Assembly: GCF_000970085.1 (NCBI RefSeq)
Contig: NZ_CP009506.1
Span: forward strand, 3,844,001 to 3,908,000
Origin: Methanosarcina siciliae T4/M
GTDB taxonomy: Archaea; Halobacteriota; Methanosarcinia; Methanosarcinales; Methanosarcinaceae
DNA length: 64,000 nucleotides
Direction of reading: 5' to 3'
Shown here: one piece after another, positions 8,159-14,653 of the stretch
Layout: every line of letters starts with the position of its first letter
Position numbering within the stretch: the first letter of the stretch is position 1
Notes under the pieces: generated by a model
Seen by the model: the letters and a program-made list of their open reading frames with translations, nothing else
Database searches by the model: none
What the model was told of the DNA's origin: nothing
Translations under genes and position numbers: made by a program

Positions 8159-8911
8159 TCATTCCAGTAAGATGCTAAGCATCTTCTGTGTATTATTTAG
8201 AAAAGACTGTGTAACCTGATAATGTTCCGTTTCTTTGTAACCTATTTGTTCAAATCCTTCTTGAATTTGGTAGATCACGGCCTGGGGATATGCCATTATT
8301 ATCGGTGAATGCGTTGCAATAATAAACTGGGACCCTTCTTTTACTAAGTCATGCATTCTGGTAAGCATAGACATTTGCCGCGATGGGGATAATGCTGCTT
8401 CGGGCTCGTCCAATATATAGATACCCTCACCAGTAAATTTATTTAAAAATACTGCAAAAAACGATTCTCCATGAGATTGTTCGTGTAACGAACGGCCACC
8501 ATAAGAATTAATAATGGGAGGCCCGAAAGATGCTTCATTATCCAGGTCATCAATACTAGAAGCAAAATTATAAAAACTTTCTGCCCTTAAGAAAAAACCA
8601 GTACGGGGTTTTTTGGTACCTTTAACAACTTTTATATAATTACTTAAATCAGAATGTGTTGCTCTGGAGGTAAAATTAAAATTCTTTGTTCCGCCTTCTG
8701 CATTAAATCCATATGCAACAGCTATTGATTCTAAAATTGTAGATTTCCCGGAACCATTTTCTCCAATAATAAATGTGACTTTAGGATGAAATGATAGTGA
8801 CTGTAGATTTCTTACTGCAGGTAAATTAAACGGATATTCAGAAAAAGAGGGTACTTTTTCTCTATCTAATTCTATATATCTTATGTATTGTTCTAATTTA
8901 CCGGATTTCAT
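8159..8911 (-). CDS. AAA-family (ABC-like) ATPase
   Basis: The 250-residue protein has the compact ABC-type head fold of stand-alone AAA ATPases (AAA_21/AAA_23 style). Walker A is FIIGENGSGKSTILESIAVA (about 48-67), Walker B is YILDEPEAALSP, and the switch histidine is in IIATHSPIIMAYP. A signature-like LHEQSHGESFF stretch precedes Walker B. Related proteins occur alone or as partners in defence and repair systems; no partner gene is adjacent here. The start ATG at 8911 has GGAGATGAATTG upstream; an in-frame TTG lies one codon earlier. It belongs to the same cassette-like reverse-strand series as the two methyltransferases. Function beyond ATP hydrolysis cannot be stated. Confidence 0.88.
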   Translation of the reverse strand: MKSGKLEQYIRYIELDREKVPSFSEYPFNLPAVRNLQSLSFHPKVTFIIGENGSGKSTILESIAVAYGFNAEGGTKNFNFTSRATHSDLSNYIKVVKGTKKPRTGFFLRAESFYNFASSIDDLDNEASFGPPIINSYGGRSLHEQSHGESFFAVFLNKFTGEGIYILDEPEAALSPSRQMSMLTRMHDLVKEGSQFIIATHSPIIMAYPQAVIYQIQEGFEQIGYKETEHYQVTQSFLNNTQKMLSILLE

Positions 8912-9042
8912 CAATTCATCTCCAGGATAAATAAGTCTACGAATCCATTCTTAAGTAATTAGCGGCATGATGTCGCAACCATGCGTTCGGTTTCATGTAA
9001 CGAAAATATGTTCCTGATCCATATGTTCCTGATCCCCCTGGT

Positions 9043-9083
9043 CCTAAGGCAATGGCCAGGCCTTAGATAGCTCATATTATCAG
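9043..9083 (-). repeat. Cassette-boundary repeat, copy 3
   Basis: The reverse strand reads CTGATAATATGAGCTATCTA, then AGGCC, TGGCCATTG and a CCTTAGG tail, the most diverged of three related boundary elements. It lies 132 bases upstream of the ATPase start, whereas copy 1 lies upstream of one methyltransferase and copy 2 downstream of the other, consistent with one element per gene-gene junction. Confidence 0.5.
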
Positions 9084-9300
9084 TAGTTCCGATAGATATA
9101 GTTCCGAATGGCTGAAATAACCAATTTCGGTTTTTCATTAATTTTACTCTTCATAAAGCGACTTTCAGGGTACTTTGCGGTTTGCTGGAGCTGACCTTAG
9201 GACTGGCTTCAGAATTACGGAAAATTTATCTCAGCCCCTATGGACTATAACCTATTTTTCCGGATAAAATCTTGATTATCAAATTTCTTTTTAATCAACT

Positions 9301-9385
9301 CCTCTGAAAACTTCCCTCCACGCCCGCATGCTCATGAAGTAAGCAGATATCGGGCAGCCATTGACAAGAAAGAAGAAAAGTAGAA
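9301..9385 (+). repeat. Dispersed hairpin-bearing repeat, copy 2
   Basis: This stretch matches the copy at about 1285-1365 closely (CTGAAAACTTCCCTCCACGC, then GAAGTAAGCAGATATCGGGC). GCTCAT and GTAAGC flank a central GAA. The following ATAAAAAGTGTGGT also resembles ATAAAAAGCGTGTT beyond copy 1, so the repeat may extend further than marked. Confidence 0.6.
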
Positions 9386-9427
9386 TCCGTTGCTGCCATA
9401 AAAAGTGTGGTATATGTACATTGTTAG

Positions 9428-9589
9428 CAGAATCTTCCTTTGAAGGTTCTTATTTGGGAAGATAGCCAGGGGAAAGTTTGGGTTTCTTACAACAGTCCGG
9501 ACTACTTAATGAAGCGGCACAGTCTGCCTCAGGAGCTGCTGTAAAATCTCTCTATCGTAGAAACATTGGCAGCTATGGTAGGAGGGTAG
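9428..9589 (+). pseudogene. DUF302-family protein fragment
   Basis: One forward frame reads NLPLKVLIWEDSQGKVWVSY, then NSPDYLMKRHSLPQELL, an in-frame TAA, and NLSIVETLAAMVGG before a second stop. This is the C-terminal half of a DUF302 protein; family members carry a very similar KVLVWED...VWVSYN...ERH.LP segment. The N-terminal half is missing and the stop codon interrupts the frame, so it is dead. A second broken DUF302 gene lies 1.1 kb downstream (10649-10940), on the far side of the hydrolase. Confidence 0.7.
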
Positions 9590-9795
9590 CATTGAAGCCC
9601 TTACTTACTTTGAGTTCCAGAAATCAGAAGCGGATCTGAAGCCCGAAATTAGTTCGAAAAAACTAAAACTGTGAATTAAATTTAAAAGAAAACTTGCATT
9701 TTAGTAAAAGATTTGCCCGGTTTTTTTAAAGACTATTAATATTAAGAAGAAGTTATTCTTTAGATATTATATGATTTGGTGACAGATATCGTTTC

Positions 9796-10617
9796 ATGAC
9801 CGCTATTACGACTAAAGACGGTACGAGAATCTATTATAAGGACTGGGGCAGTGGACAGCCGGTGGTCTTCAGCCACGGATGGCCGCTGAATTCGGATGCT
9901 TTTGAAGACCAGATGTTCTTTCTGGCTTCTCGAGGATATCGATGCATCGCCCACGATCGCCGTGGCCACGGGCGTTCGAGCCAACCGTGGAACGGTAACG
10001 ACATGGATACGTATGCAGACGACCTCGCGGAGCTTATTGAAACACTCGACCTGAAGGATGCAATCCTTGTTGGCCACTCAACGGGAGGCGGTGAAGTCAC
10101 CCGCTATATTGGTCGCTACGGCACGGATCGTGTGGCCAGAGCTGTGTTGATCGGCGCTGTGTCTCCGCTGATGCTCAAGACACCAGCAAATCCGGCAGGT
10201 ACTCCGATCGAAGTGTTCGACCAGATTCGTGCAAGCATCAAAGCCGATCGTTCGCAGTACTGGAAGGATCTCAGCCTGCCGTTCTACGGCTATAACAGGC
10301 CGGGCGCCAAAATCTCGGAAGGGGTGCGTGATTCATTCTGGCTCCAGGGAATGATGGCTGGATTTCCGGCTGCATACTTTTGCATCAAAGCTTTTTCCGA
10401 AACAGACCTGACGGAGGACCTCAAAAAAATCGATGTTCCGACTCTGATCCTGCATGGCGATGACGATCAGATTGTGCCTATCGGCGCCTCAGCCATGCTC
10501 TCATCCAAGCTTGTCAAGGACGCCACGCTGAAAGTCTACAAAGGTGCGCCTCACGGTATGTGCACAACACTTAAGGATCGGGTCAACGAGGACCTGCTAG
10601 CTTTTTTCAAGGAATAA
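9796..10617 (+). CDS. Alpha/beta hydrolase (arylesterase / cofactor-free haloperoxidase-like)
   Basis: The 273-residue cytoplasmic protein is a full-length member of the alpha/beta-hydrolase subgroup that includes bacterial cofactor-free chloroperoxidases and arylesterases. The oxyanion-hole motif is VVFSHGWPLNSDAF, the nucleophile serine lies in LVGHSTGGGEV (about residue 96), the acid is in LILHGDDDQIVP and the histidine in YKGAPHGM. The catalytic triad is complete. Likely activity is ester hydrolysis, with perhydrolysis as a side reaction; the natural substrate is unknown. The coding sequence is GC-rich and bacterial in style, like the old yellow enzyme at 3.6 kb, and is bracketed by two broken DUF302 genes, which suggests it arrived with or beside them by transfer (inference). 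Confidence 0.92.
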   Translation: MTAITTKDGTRIYYKDWGSGQPVVFSHGWPLNSDAFEDQMFFLASRGYRCIAHDRRGHGRSSQPWNGNDMDTYADDLAELIETLDLKDAILVGHSTGGGEVTRYIGRYGTDRVARAVLIGAVSPLMLKTPANPAGTPIEVFDQIRASIKADRSQYWKDLSLPFYGYNRPGAKISEGVRDSFWLQGMMAGFPAAYFCIKAFSETDLTEDLKKIDVPTLILHGDDDQIVPIGASAMLSSKLVKDATLKVYKGAPHGMCTTLKDRVNEDLLAFFKE

Positions 10618-10648
10618 GATCGGATAATAAAGTGGAAAGGAGAATAAC

Positions 10649-10940
10649 GTGACGATCAGAAAGGTAGAGATTGAACGGTTCAGCGTGATATCTTCCAAGC
10701 CTTTAGTTAGTCGTGATAGAACTCGAAAAGGCTATTTGGTATCCGGATATGGTCGAGTTCGTGAAGGCAACTCGAAGCGCACGGACCTTTGCCGAACTGG
10801 AAAGTACGGCGGTCCACAGGGGTCTCGGCAGGACGAAGATGATGATGTTCATGAAACTCGATCACGGCGAAATTCTGCGTGAAGAGACCGGGCTCGACAC
10901 GCCGAAAATCGAAGGCCTTCTCCGTGAATCTGCGGTGTGA
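10649..10940 (+). pseudogene. DUF302-family protein, frameshifted and internally deleted
   Basis: A GTG at 10649 preceded by AAAGGAGA starts MTIRKVEIERFSVISSKP. The frame is then lost, and the next frame continues VIELEKAIWYPDMVEFVKAT, RSARTFAELES and KMMMFMKLDHGEILREETGL, ending at 10940. This is the N-terminal half of a DUF302 protein. After DTPKI the sequence jumps to EGLLRESAV, which resembles the C-terminal tail of the family, so roughly 60-70 residues in between appear to have been deleted in frame. It follows the hydrolase by 31 bases and was probably co-transcribed with it. Confidence 0.75.
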
Positions 10941-11112
10941 CGATATGTGACGATATGTGACGATACTACTGTTAAGCCGCTTTCGCATCGCCATCAAACG
11001 CGCTAAACACCTATTTACGGTATATCTGACAGTATATCTGACTTTTGATCCCATGATCGCGACCACGACAGACATAATGGCAGCTCAAACACAATCCAAC
11101 AGGAAGAATAAG

Positions 11113-11553
11113 ATGATGGCTCAAACACAATCTGACGAGGGCAAGAATAAAGAGATAATAAACGAAGGCTTTGCCAAATGGGCAAGTGGTGCTGGCGACG
11201 TTTTCGACCTGCTGACTGATGATATGGAATGGACGATTATCGGTAGCAGTCCCGTTTCCAAGACCTACACCAACCGCAAGCAGTTCCTGGAAGAAGTCAT
11301 AACACCGCTCAACGAACGATTAAGCGTGAAAATAGTGCCCAGAGTGAGAGGCATTTATGCCGATGGAGACATGGTAATTGCCCTATGGGATGGAACAGCC
11401 ACAGCCAAGGACGGCAAACCATACAACAACACTTATTCCTGGTACATGACCATGAAAAACGGACGCATTGTAAAGGTAGTGGCGTTCTTTGACACTATCG
11501 CCCTTGCAGATCTATGGAAACGCATACCGGTGAGCAAACAGGATAATAAATAA
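11113..11553 (+). CDS. SnoaL/NTF2-like domain protein
   Basis: The protein of about 146 residues is a small NTF2-fold (SnoaL-like) protein. The N-terminal helix is NKEIINEGFAKWASG, followed by FDLLTDDMEWTIIG, the loop SPVSKTYTNRKQFLEEV, and the beta-rich end DMVIALWDGTATAKDGKPYN, YSWYMTMKNGRIVKVVAFFD. Such proteins form cone-shaped cytoplasmic dimers used as enzymes or binding proteins; the substrate is unknown here. The frame is open back to 10957, but AGGAAG at 11101 and the ATG pair at 11113/11116 mark the start. The segment around 11080-11130 contains a near-duplicate GCTCAAACACAATC, so the first 12 residues of the longer frame are probably a slippage duplication. Confidence 0.8.
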   Translation: MMAQTQSDEGKNKEIINEGFAKWASGAGDVFDLLTDDMEWTIIGSSPVSKTYTNRKQFLEEVITPLNERLSVKIVPRVRGIYADGDMVIALWDGTATAKDGKPYNNTYSWYMTMKNGRIVKVVAFFDTIALADLWKRIPVSKQDNK

Positions 11554-11694
11554 TTTTCAGCAGAAGCAGAAAGAGAGGGGGCGCGCAAAAGTATCTGTGC
11601 AACAAATTGAAAGGGATTGTTATGTCAGAGGAAAATGTACATCGTACACTGTTGAATGACAACACCGGAAAAAACCGCTCCGAGGGGAGATGGG

Positions 11695-11835
11695 AACTTC
11701 TTTCGCGCCGCAGAGTTCGACGCCAGATGAGCTGTAGACGCGCTCAATCTCGTTTTCGGCAAGCAAACTTACGGTAGTGCAGCCCATGCAAAGGGTATCG
11801 TGCTGGAGGGAAAATTTCTTCCAAACTCCTCTAAA
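11695..11835 (+). pseudogene. Catalase-like (SrpA-type) fragment
   Basis: One forward frame reads NFFRAAEFDAR, a stop, then AVDALNLVFGKQTYGSAAHA, KGIVLEGKFLPNSSK. The AHAKGIVLEGKFLPNSS part resembles the N-terminal region of small catalase-related haem peroxidases, where H-A-K-G precedes a beta strand and a Pro-Ser turn. The rest of the gene is absent: the frame runs straight into the dispersed repeat at about 11824. The family call rests on one short conserved stretch and is tentative. Confidence 0.4.
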
Positions 11836-11910
11836 AAATTCTCTCTGCATCCGTATACTCACGAAGTGAGCAGATATCGGGAGACCCCGGGCAAAAAAAG
11901 GAAAGTAAAG
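11824..11910 (+). repeat. Dispersed hairpin-bearing repeat, copy 3
   Basis: The stretch TCTAAAAAATTCTCTCTGCA, then ACTCACGAAGTGAGCAGATA and TCGGGAGACC matches the copies at about 1285 and 9301. Here the hairpin is best: CTCAC, loop GAA, GTGAG. It cuts off the catalase-like fragment and ends about 25 bases before the polysaccharide deacetylase start, so insertion or recombination at the repeat is plausible. Confidence 0.55.
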
Positions 11911-11934
11911 CAAGAACTTACACAGGTATTTACG

Positions 11935-12654
11935 ATGTCAAACGAGATAATTGTAAAAGGCAATCCTAACATCCCTAATATTGCTCTGACCTTTGATGAC
12001 GGTCCTGGCAGAGTAACTCCGTATATTCTTGATGGGCTCCGAAAATATGGAGTCAGAGCTACATTTTTTTGTCTTGGATGCTGTATTGAGAAAAACATTG
12101 CTGCTCAAAATCATGATAGCAAATACATAACGGGCAGTGAAATTGTCAAACGTGCAAATGAAGAAGGCCATCTCATAGCCGTTCATTCTTATGATCATCG
12201 AGCTCTTCCAGAACTTACTGATGAAGAAACCCTTAACAAAAAATTGACCAGAACCAAAAATATAATCACTGATTTGATCGGAAAAACCCCTGTGTACTTT
12301 CGTCCTCCATATGGCAGGACTGACGATAGAGTAAATAAGATAGTAAAAGCGCTTGACCTAAAAATCGTTTTATGGAGCTGTCGCTCAGCAGATAGTTCTA
12401 CCGAACATGGTATTATTCTTGACGGATCTCTCAAATACAAATACGGGCCAACGGATATTTACAACAACATAATGAGAAACACTGAAAACGGATCAATTAT
12501 TTTATGCCATGATGGACACAGTGGAACCCACGACGCAAATTTCGGGATTGTATCGGCTTTAGACAGAGCGATCCCGGAATTACAGCAAAAGGGGTTTAAT
12601 TTTGTAACAGTAGATGAATTATTGGCGACTGGAAATTACATAATCCGAGATTGA
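11935..12654 (+). CDS. Polysaccharide deacetylase (NodB/CE4 family)
   Basis: The 239-residue protein is a complete carbohydrate-esterase-4 NodB domain. Motif 1 is IALTFDDGPGRVT, with the catalytic and metal Asp pair. Motif 2 is HSYDH, with both metal histidines. Motif 3 is YFRPPYGRTDD, motif 4 includes LKIVLWSCRSADS, and motif 5 is IILCHDGHSG with the catalytic His. These enzymes remove N- or O-acetyl groups from polysaccharides using a divalent metal. No signal peptide or membrane segment is seen, so its site of action is uncertain. The frame is open from 11800, but that part lies in repeat and pseudogene sequence; the ATG at 11935 gives the usual domain start. Its last 25 codons overlap a tandem duplication. 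Confidence 0.9.
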   Translation: MSNEIIVKGNPNIPNIALTFDDGPGRVTPYILDGLRKYGVRATFFCLGCCIEKNIAAQNHDSKYITGSEIVKRANEEGHLIAVHSYDHRALPELTDEETLNKKLTRTKNIITDLIGKTPVYFRPPYGRTDDRVNKIVKALDLKIVLWSCRSADSSTEHGIILDGSLKYKYGPTDIYNNIMRNTENGSIILCHDGHSGTHDANFGIVSALDRAIPELQQKGFNFVTVDELLATGNYIIRD

Positions 12655-12687
12655 AATACTGGAAATTACTTAATCCGGGATTAAAAT
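12628..12687. repeat. 30-bp tandem duplication at a gene end
   Basis: ACTGGAAATTACATAATCCG plus AGATTGAAAT is followed directly by a second copy with four changes (ACTTAATCCG, GGATTAAAAT). The first copy encodes the last codons and stop of the deacetylase; the second lies beyond the stop. Confidence 0.75.
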
Positions 12688-12803
12688 AGAGAATTTTTCC
12701 TAATCTCATCGCACTGATTAGACAATAGACAAAAAAGAAAACTGCTCCAGAATTCCGGAGCTGTACGAAAACTACGCAATACAGGAAATATACTGTAGAA
12801 GAA

Positions 12804-13667
12804 TTACCTCTCTCTGAACTGAACCTGGACTTCAGTCATTAGTTCTTCTTCCGGGACTTCAGCAGGGTCATTAAAATATAATTCCCTGCTTGGCAGAATT
12901 GTTTCCAGGTTATTTTCCTCTGCAAAGGAGAAAATCCTGTTGTATGCCACTTCAACTTCATGGTACGGGCCTCGATAGATAACTGAAATGGCCTTCATAG
13001 CCGGCAGTGTCTTTATCTCCAATTTTGGGTCTTCAACTGAGACCCGGCCTGAGACCGGAAGTGTGATCTCTATGTCCGCACCTGTTTCCTTGTATTCTTC
13101 ATCATGGCAGAGGAACATAATAGGGCCTGTAGTTTTTACTCGGTTCCGCTGGTTTTCAGGACTGCTGACGCATGCACAGATTTCATTGATTAGCTTTCCT
13201 ATGGTTACTACAAAAGTTCCTTTTTCACGCTTGCTCAGGACACGGAGCTCTGGAATTTCTTTAATTACGGGTTCTGTAACTGACATTTTAAATATCTCCA
13301 TAACTTTTCCACTATGTTTGCAGGCGCCCTGCAAAATGCTCTCAATCCTCTGCAGCTGCACAGCCTCCAGCCGGACCTCCTCAAGCCTCTTCCTGAAACA
13401 GGTCTCAATAAACTCGGAATTTCCTTTGCTTTCTGCGTCCAGAAGCATGGAAATTTCCTCAAGGGAAAATCCCAGAAAAGTAAAGGTCTTTATCTTCATT
13501 CCCTGCTCGATCTGAGGAACCGTATAATAACGGTAACCTGTAAAAGAATCTTTTATTTCCGGGACTAGCAGCCCTTTCCTATCGTAGAGCCTGAGAGCTT
13601 TCCGGGAGAGACGAGTCATAAAGGAAAACTTACCAATTGGAATTTGATCGATTAGCATCTTGCTCAA
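12804..13667 (-). CDS. MerR-family regulator with GyrI-like effector domain
   Basis: The 287-residue protein has a MerR winged-helix head (GKFSFMTRLSRKALRLYDRK, then GYRYYTVPQIEQ, about residues 12-55), a coiled dimerisation helix, and a C-terminal GyrI-like domain (about 135-287) with LPAMKAISVIYRGPYHEVEV. This is the layout of drug-sensing MerR proteins such as BltR/BmrR, which bind a promoter between its elements and activate it when a hydrophobic ligand occupies the C-terminal domain. The GTYHxI-type motif is present as YRGPYHEV. The gene faces the deacetylase gene tail to tail and no obvious target operon is adjacent; the upstream gene (13882) is divergent, and the 210-base spacer could hold a shared operator. 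Confidence 0.87.
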   Translation of the reverse strand: MSKMLIDQIPIGKFSFMTRLSRKALRLYDRKGLLVPEIKDSFTGYRYYTVPQIEQGMKIKTFTFLGFSLEEISMLLDAESKGNSEFIETCFRKRLEEVRLEAVQLQRIESILQGACKHSGKVMEIFKMSVTEPVIKEIPELRVLSKREKGTFVVTIGKLINEICACVSSPENQRNRVKTTGPIMFLCHDEEYKETGADIEITLPVSGRVSVEDPKLEIKTLPAMKAISVIYRGPYHEVEVAYNRIFSFAEENNLETILPSRELYFNDPAEVPEEELMTEVQVQFRER

Positions 13668-13881
13668 AACCTCAATTGTCCTGAAATTAGATAAACTGCC
13701 TTACTTTTCCCCGGGGGAAACTTCGTATGAACAAAGAAGAAAGGAGCAAAAGCCTCTACACATGGTTAAAACAGCTGCGTTACCTCTTTTATTATAAAAT
13801 CGTACAGGCTTTACAAAGTTATAGGGCAATCGATAGATATTATAAACTTAACATCTCTTTTTTCTCAATCGGGTGAATGCT

Positions 13882-14436
13882 ATGGATAGAAGACAACGTT
13901 TTAAAAAACACGACTGGTTGATCTCAAAAACTCAAAGTATACTTGAACATTATAGCTGTCCTGAATCATGTAATGCAAGTTGCTGCAAACATCATATTAT
14001 CGATTTTAGCAGAAAAGAATATGAGAAAATCTTAAAAAATGTAGATAAAGAAAATGCGAATATATTAAAATCGAATGCGGTAAAATCAGAGTTGGAAGGA
14101 TGTTATAAAGCAATAAATGCCGTCGAACAGTGCCCGTTATTGATAAACTCAAAATGCAGAATATACGATAATAGGCCGGAAGCGTGTAGAAATTTTCCTT
14201 TTGTAATTATTCCGGATGAGGAAGCAGGATTCGGTTTAACGTTGTTATTGTGCCCGATGTCCGTTAACATAATTCAAGATTATACTCAGTGGTATAAATC
14301 GGTAAATTCGACAATGCATAGTCGACTAAATGCCTTGTACGAACAGTATAAAAACATAGACAAAAATAATGATTTTTGTATTGAAATGAAAGAGCATAAT
14401 TTAGATTCGTTCATAGAATTTCTTGAAAGGAAATGA
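13882..14436 (+). CDS. YkgJ-type cysteine cluster protein
   Basis: The 184-residue protein has the signature of the YkgJ/Fli B-like putative metal-cluster family: CPESCNASCCKHHIIDF near the N-terminus, and CPLLINSKCRIYDNRPEACR followed by NFPF in the middle. Eight or more cysteines in these two blocks would hold a zinc or iron-sulfur centre. Members are cytoplasmic and their role is unknown; some are linked to protein methylation. The start at 13882 is preceded by GGTGAATGCT; an in-frame GTG lies three codons earlier. It diverges from the MerR-family gene. Confidence 0.85.
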   Translation: MDRRQRFKKHDWLISKTQSILEHYSCPESCNASCCKHHIIDFSRKEYEKILKNVDKENANILKSNAVKSELEGCYKAINAVEQCPLLINSKCRIYDNRPEACRNFPFVIIPDEEAGFGLTLLLCPMSVNIIQDYTQWYKSVNSTMHSRLNALYEQYKNIDKNNDFCIEMKEHNLDSFIEFLERK

Positions 14437-14440
14437 TTAT

Positions 14441-14483
14441 TATTCGTTTCCTATTCTCTTTTATTCGTTTCCTATTCTCTTGC
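14441..14483. repeat. Short tandem duplication
   Basis: TTATTCGTTTCCTATTCTCT occurs twice head to tail directly after the YkgJ-type gene. T-rich ends make it a possible transcription stop region for that gene, but this is not shown. Confidence 0.6.
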
Positions 14484-14653
14484 CTGTTAATGAAGGATTA
14501 TGCCGGAGCAAAAGGGAAGCACAGACGAAACTAAAAAGAGAAAGTTAAGAAAGAAAAAAGATAGGAAACATCCCCGAAAGATCCTTCATGCGATCTGCTC
14601 CGGAAGAAAATAGAAAAGGGATAAAGAAGATCTTCGTAAAAGCTGCGAAGTGA

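Larger units (their letters stand above)
8912..9427. other. Gap with boundary repeat and dispersed repeat
   Basis: No gene is seen. The gap holds cassette-boundary copy 3 (9043-9083), a direct duplication of ATATGTTCCTGATCC (about 9006-9036), and dispersed repeat copy 2 (about 9301-9385). It ends where the DUF302 relic begins. Confidence 0.45.
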
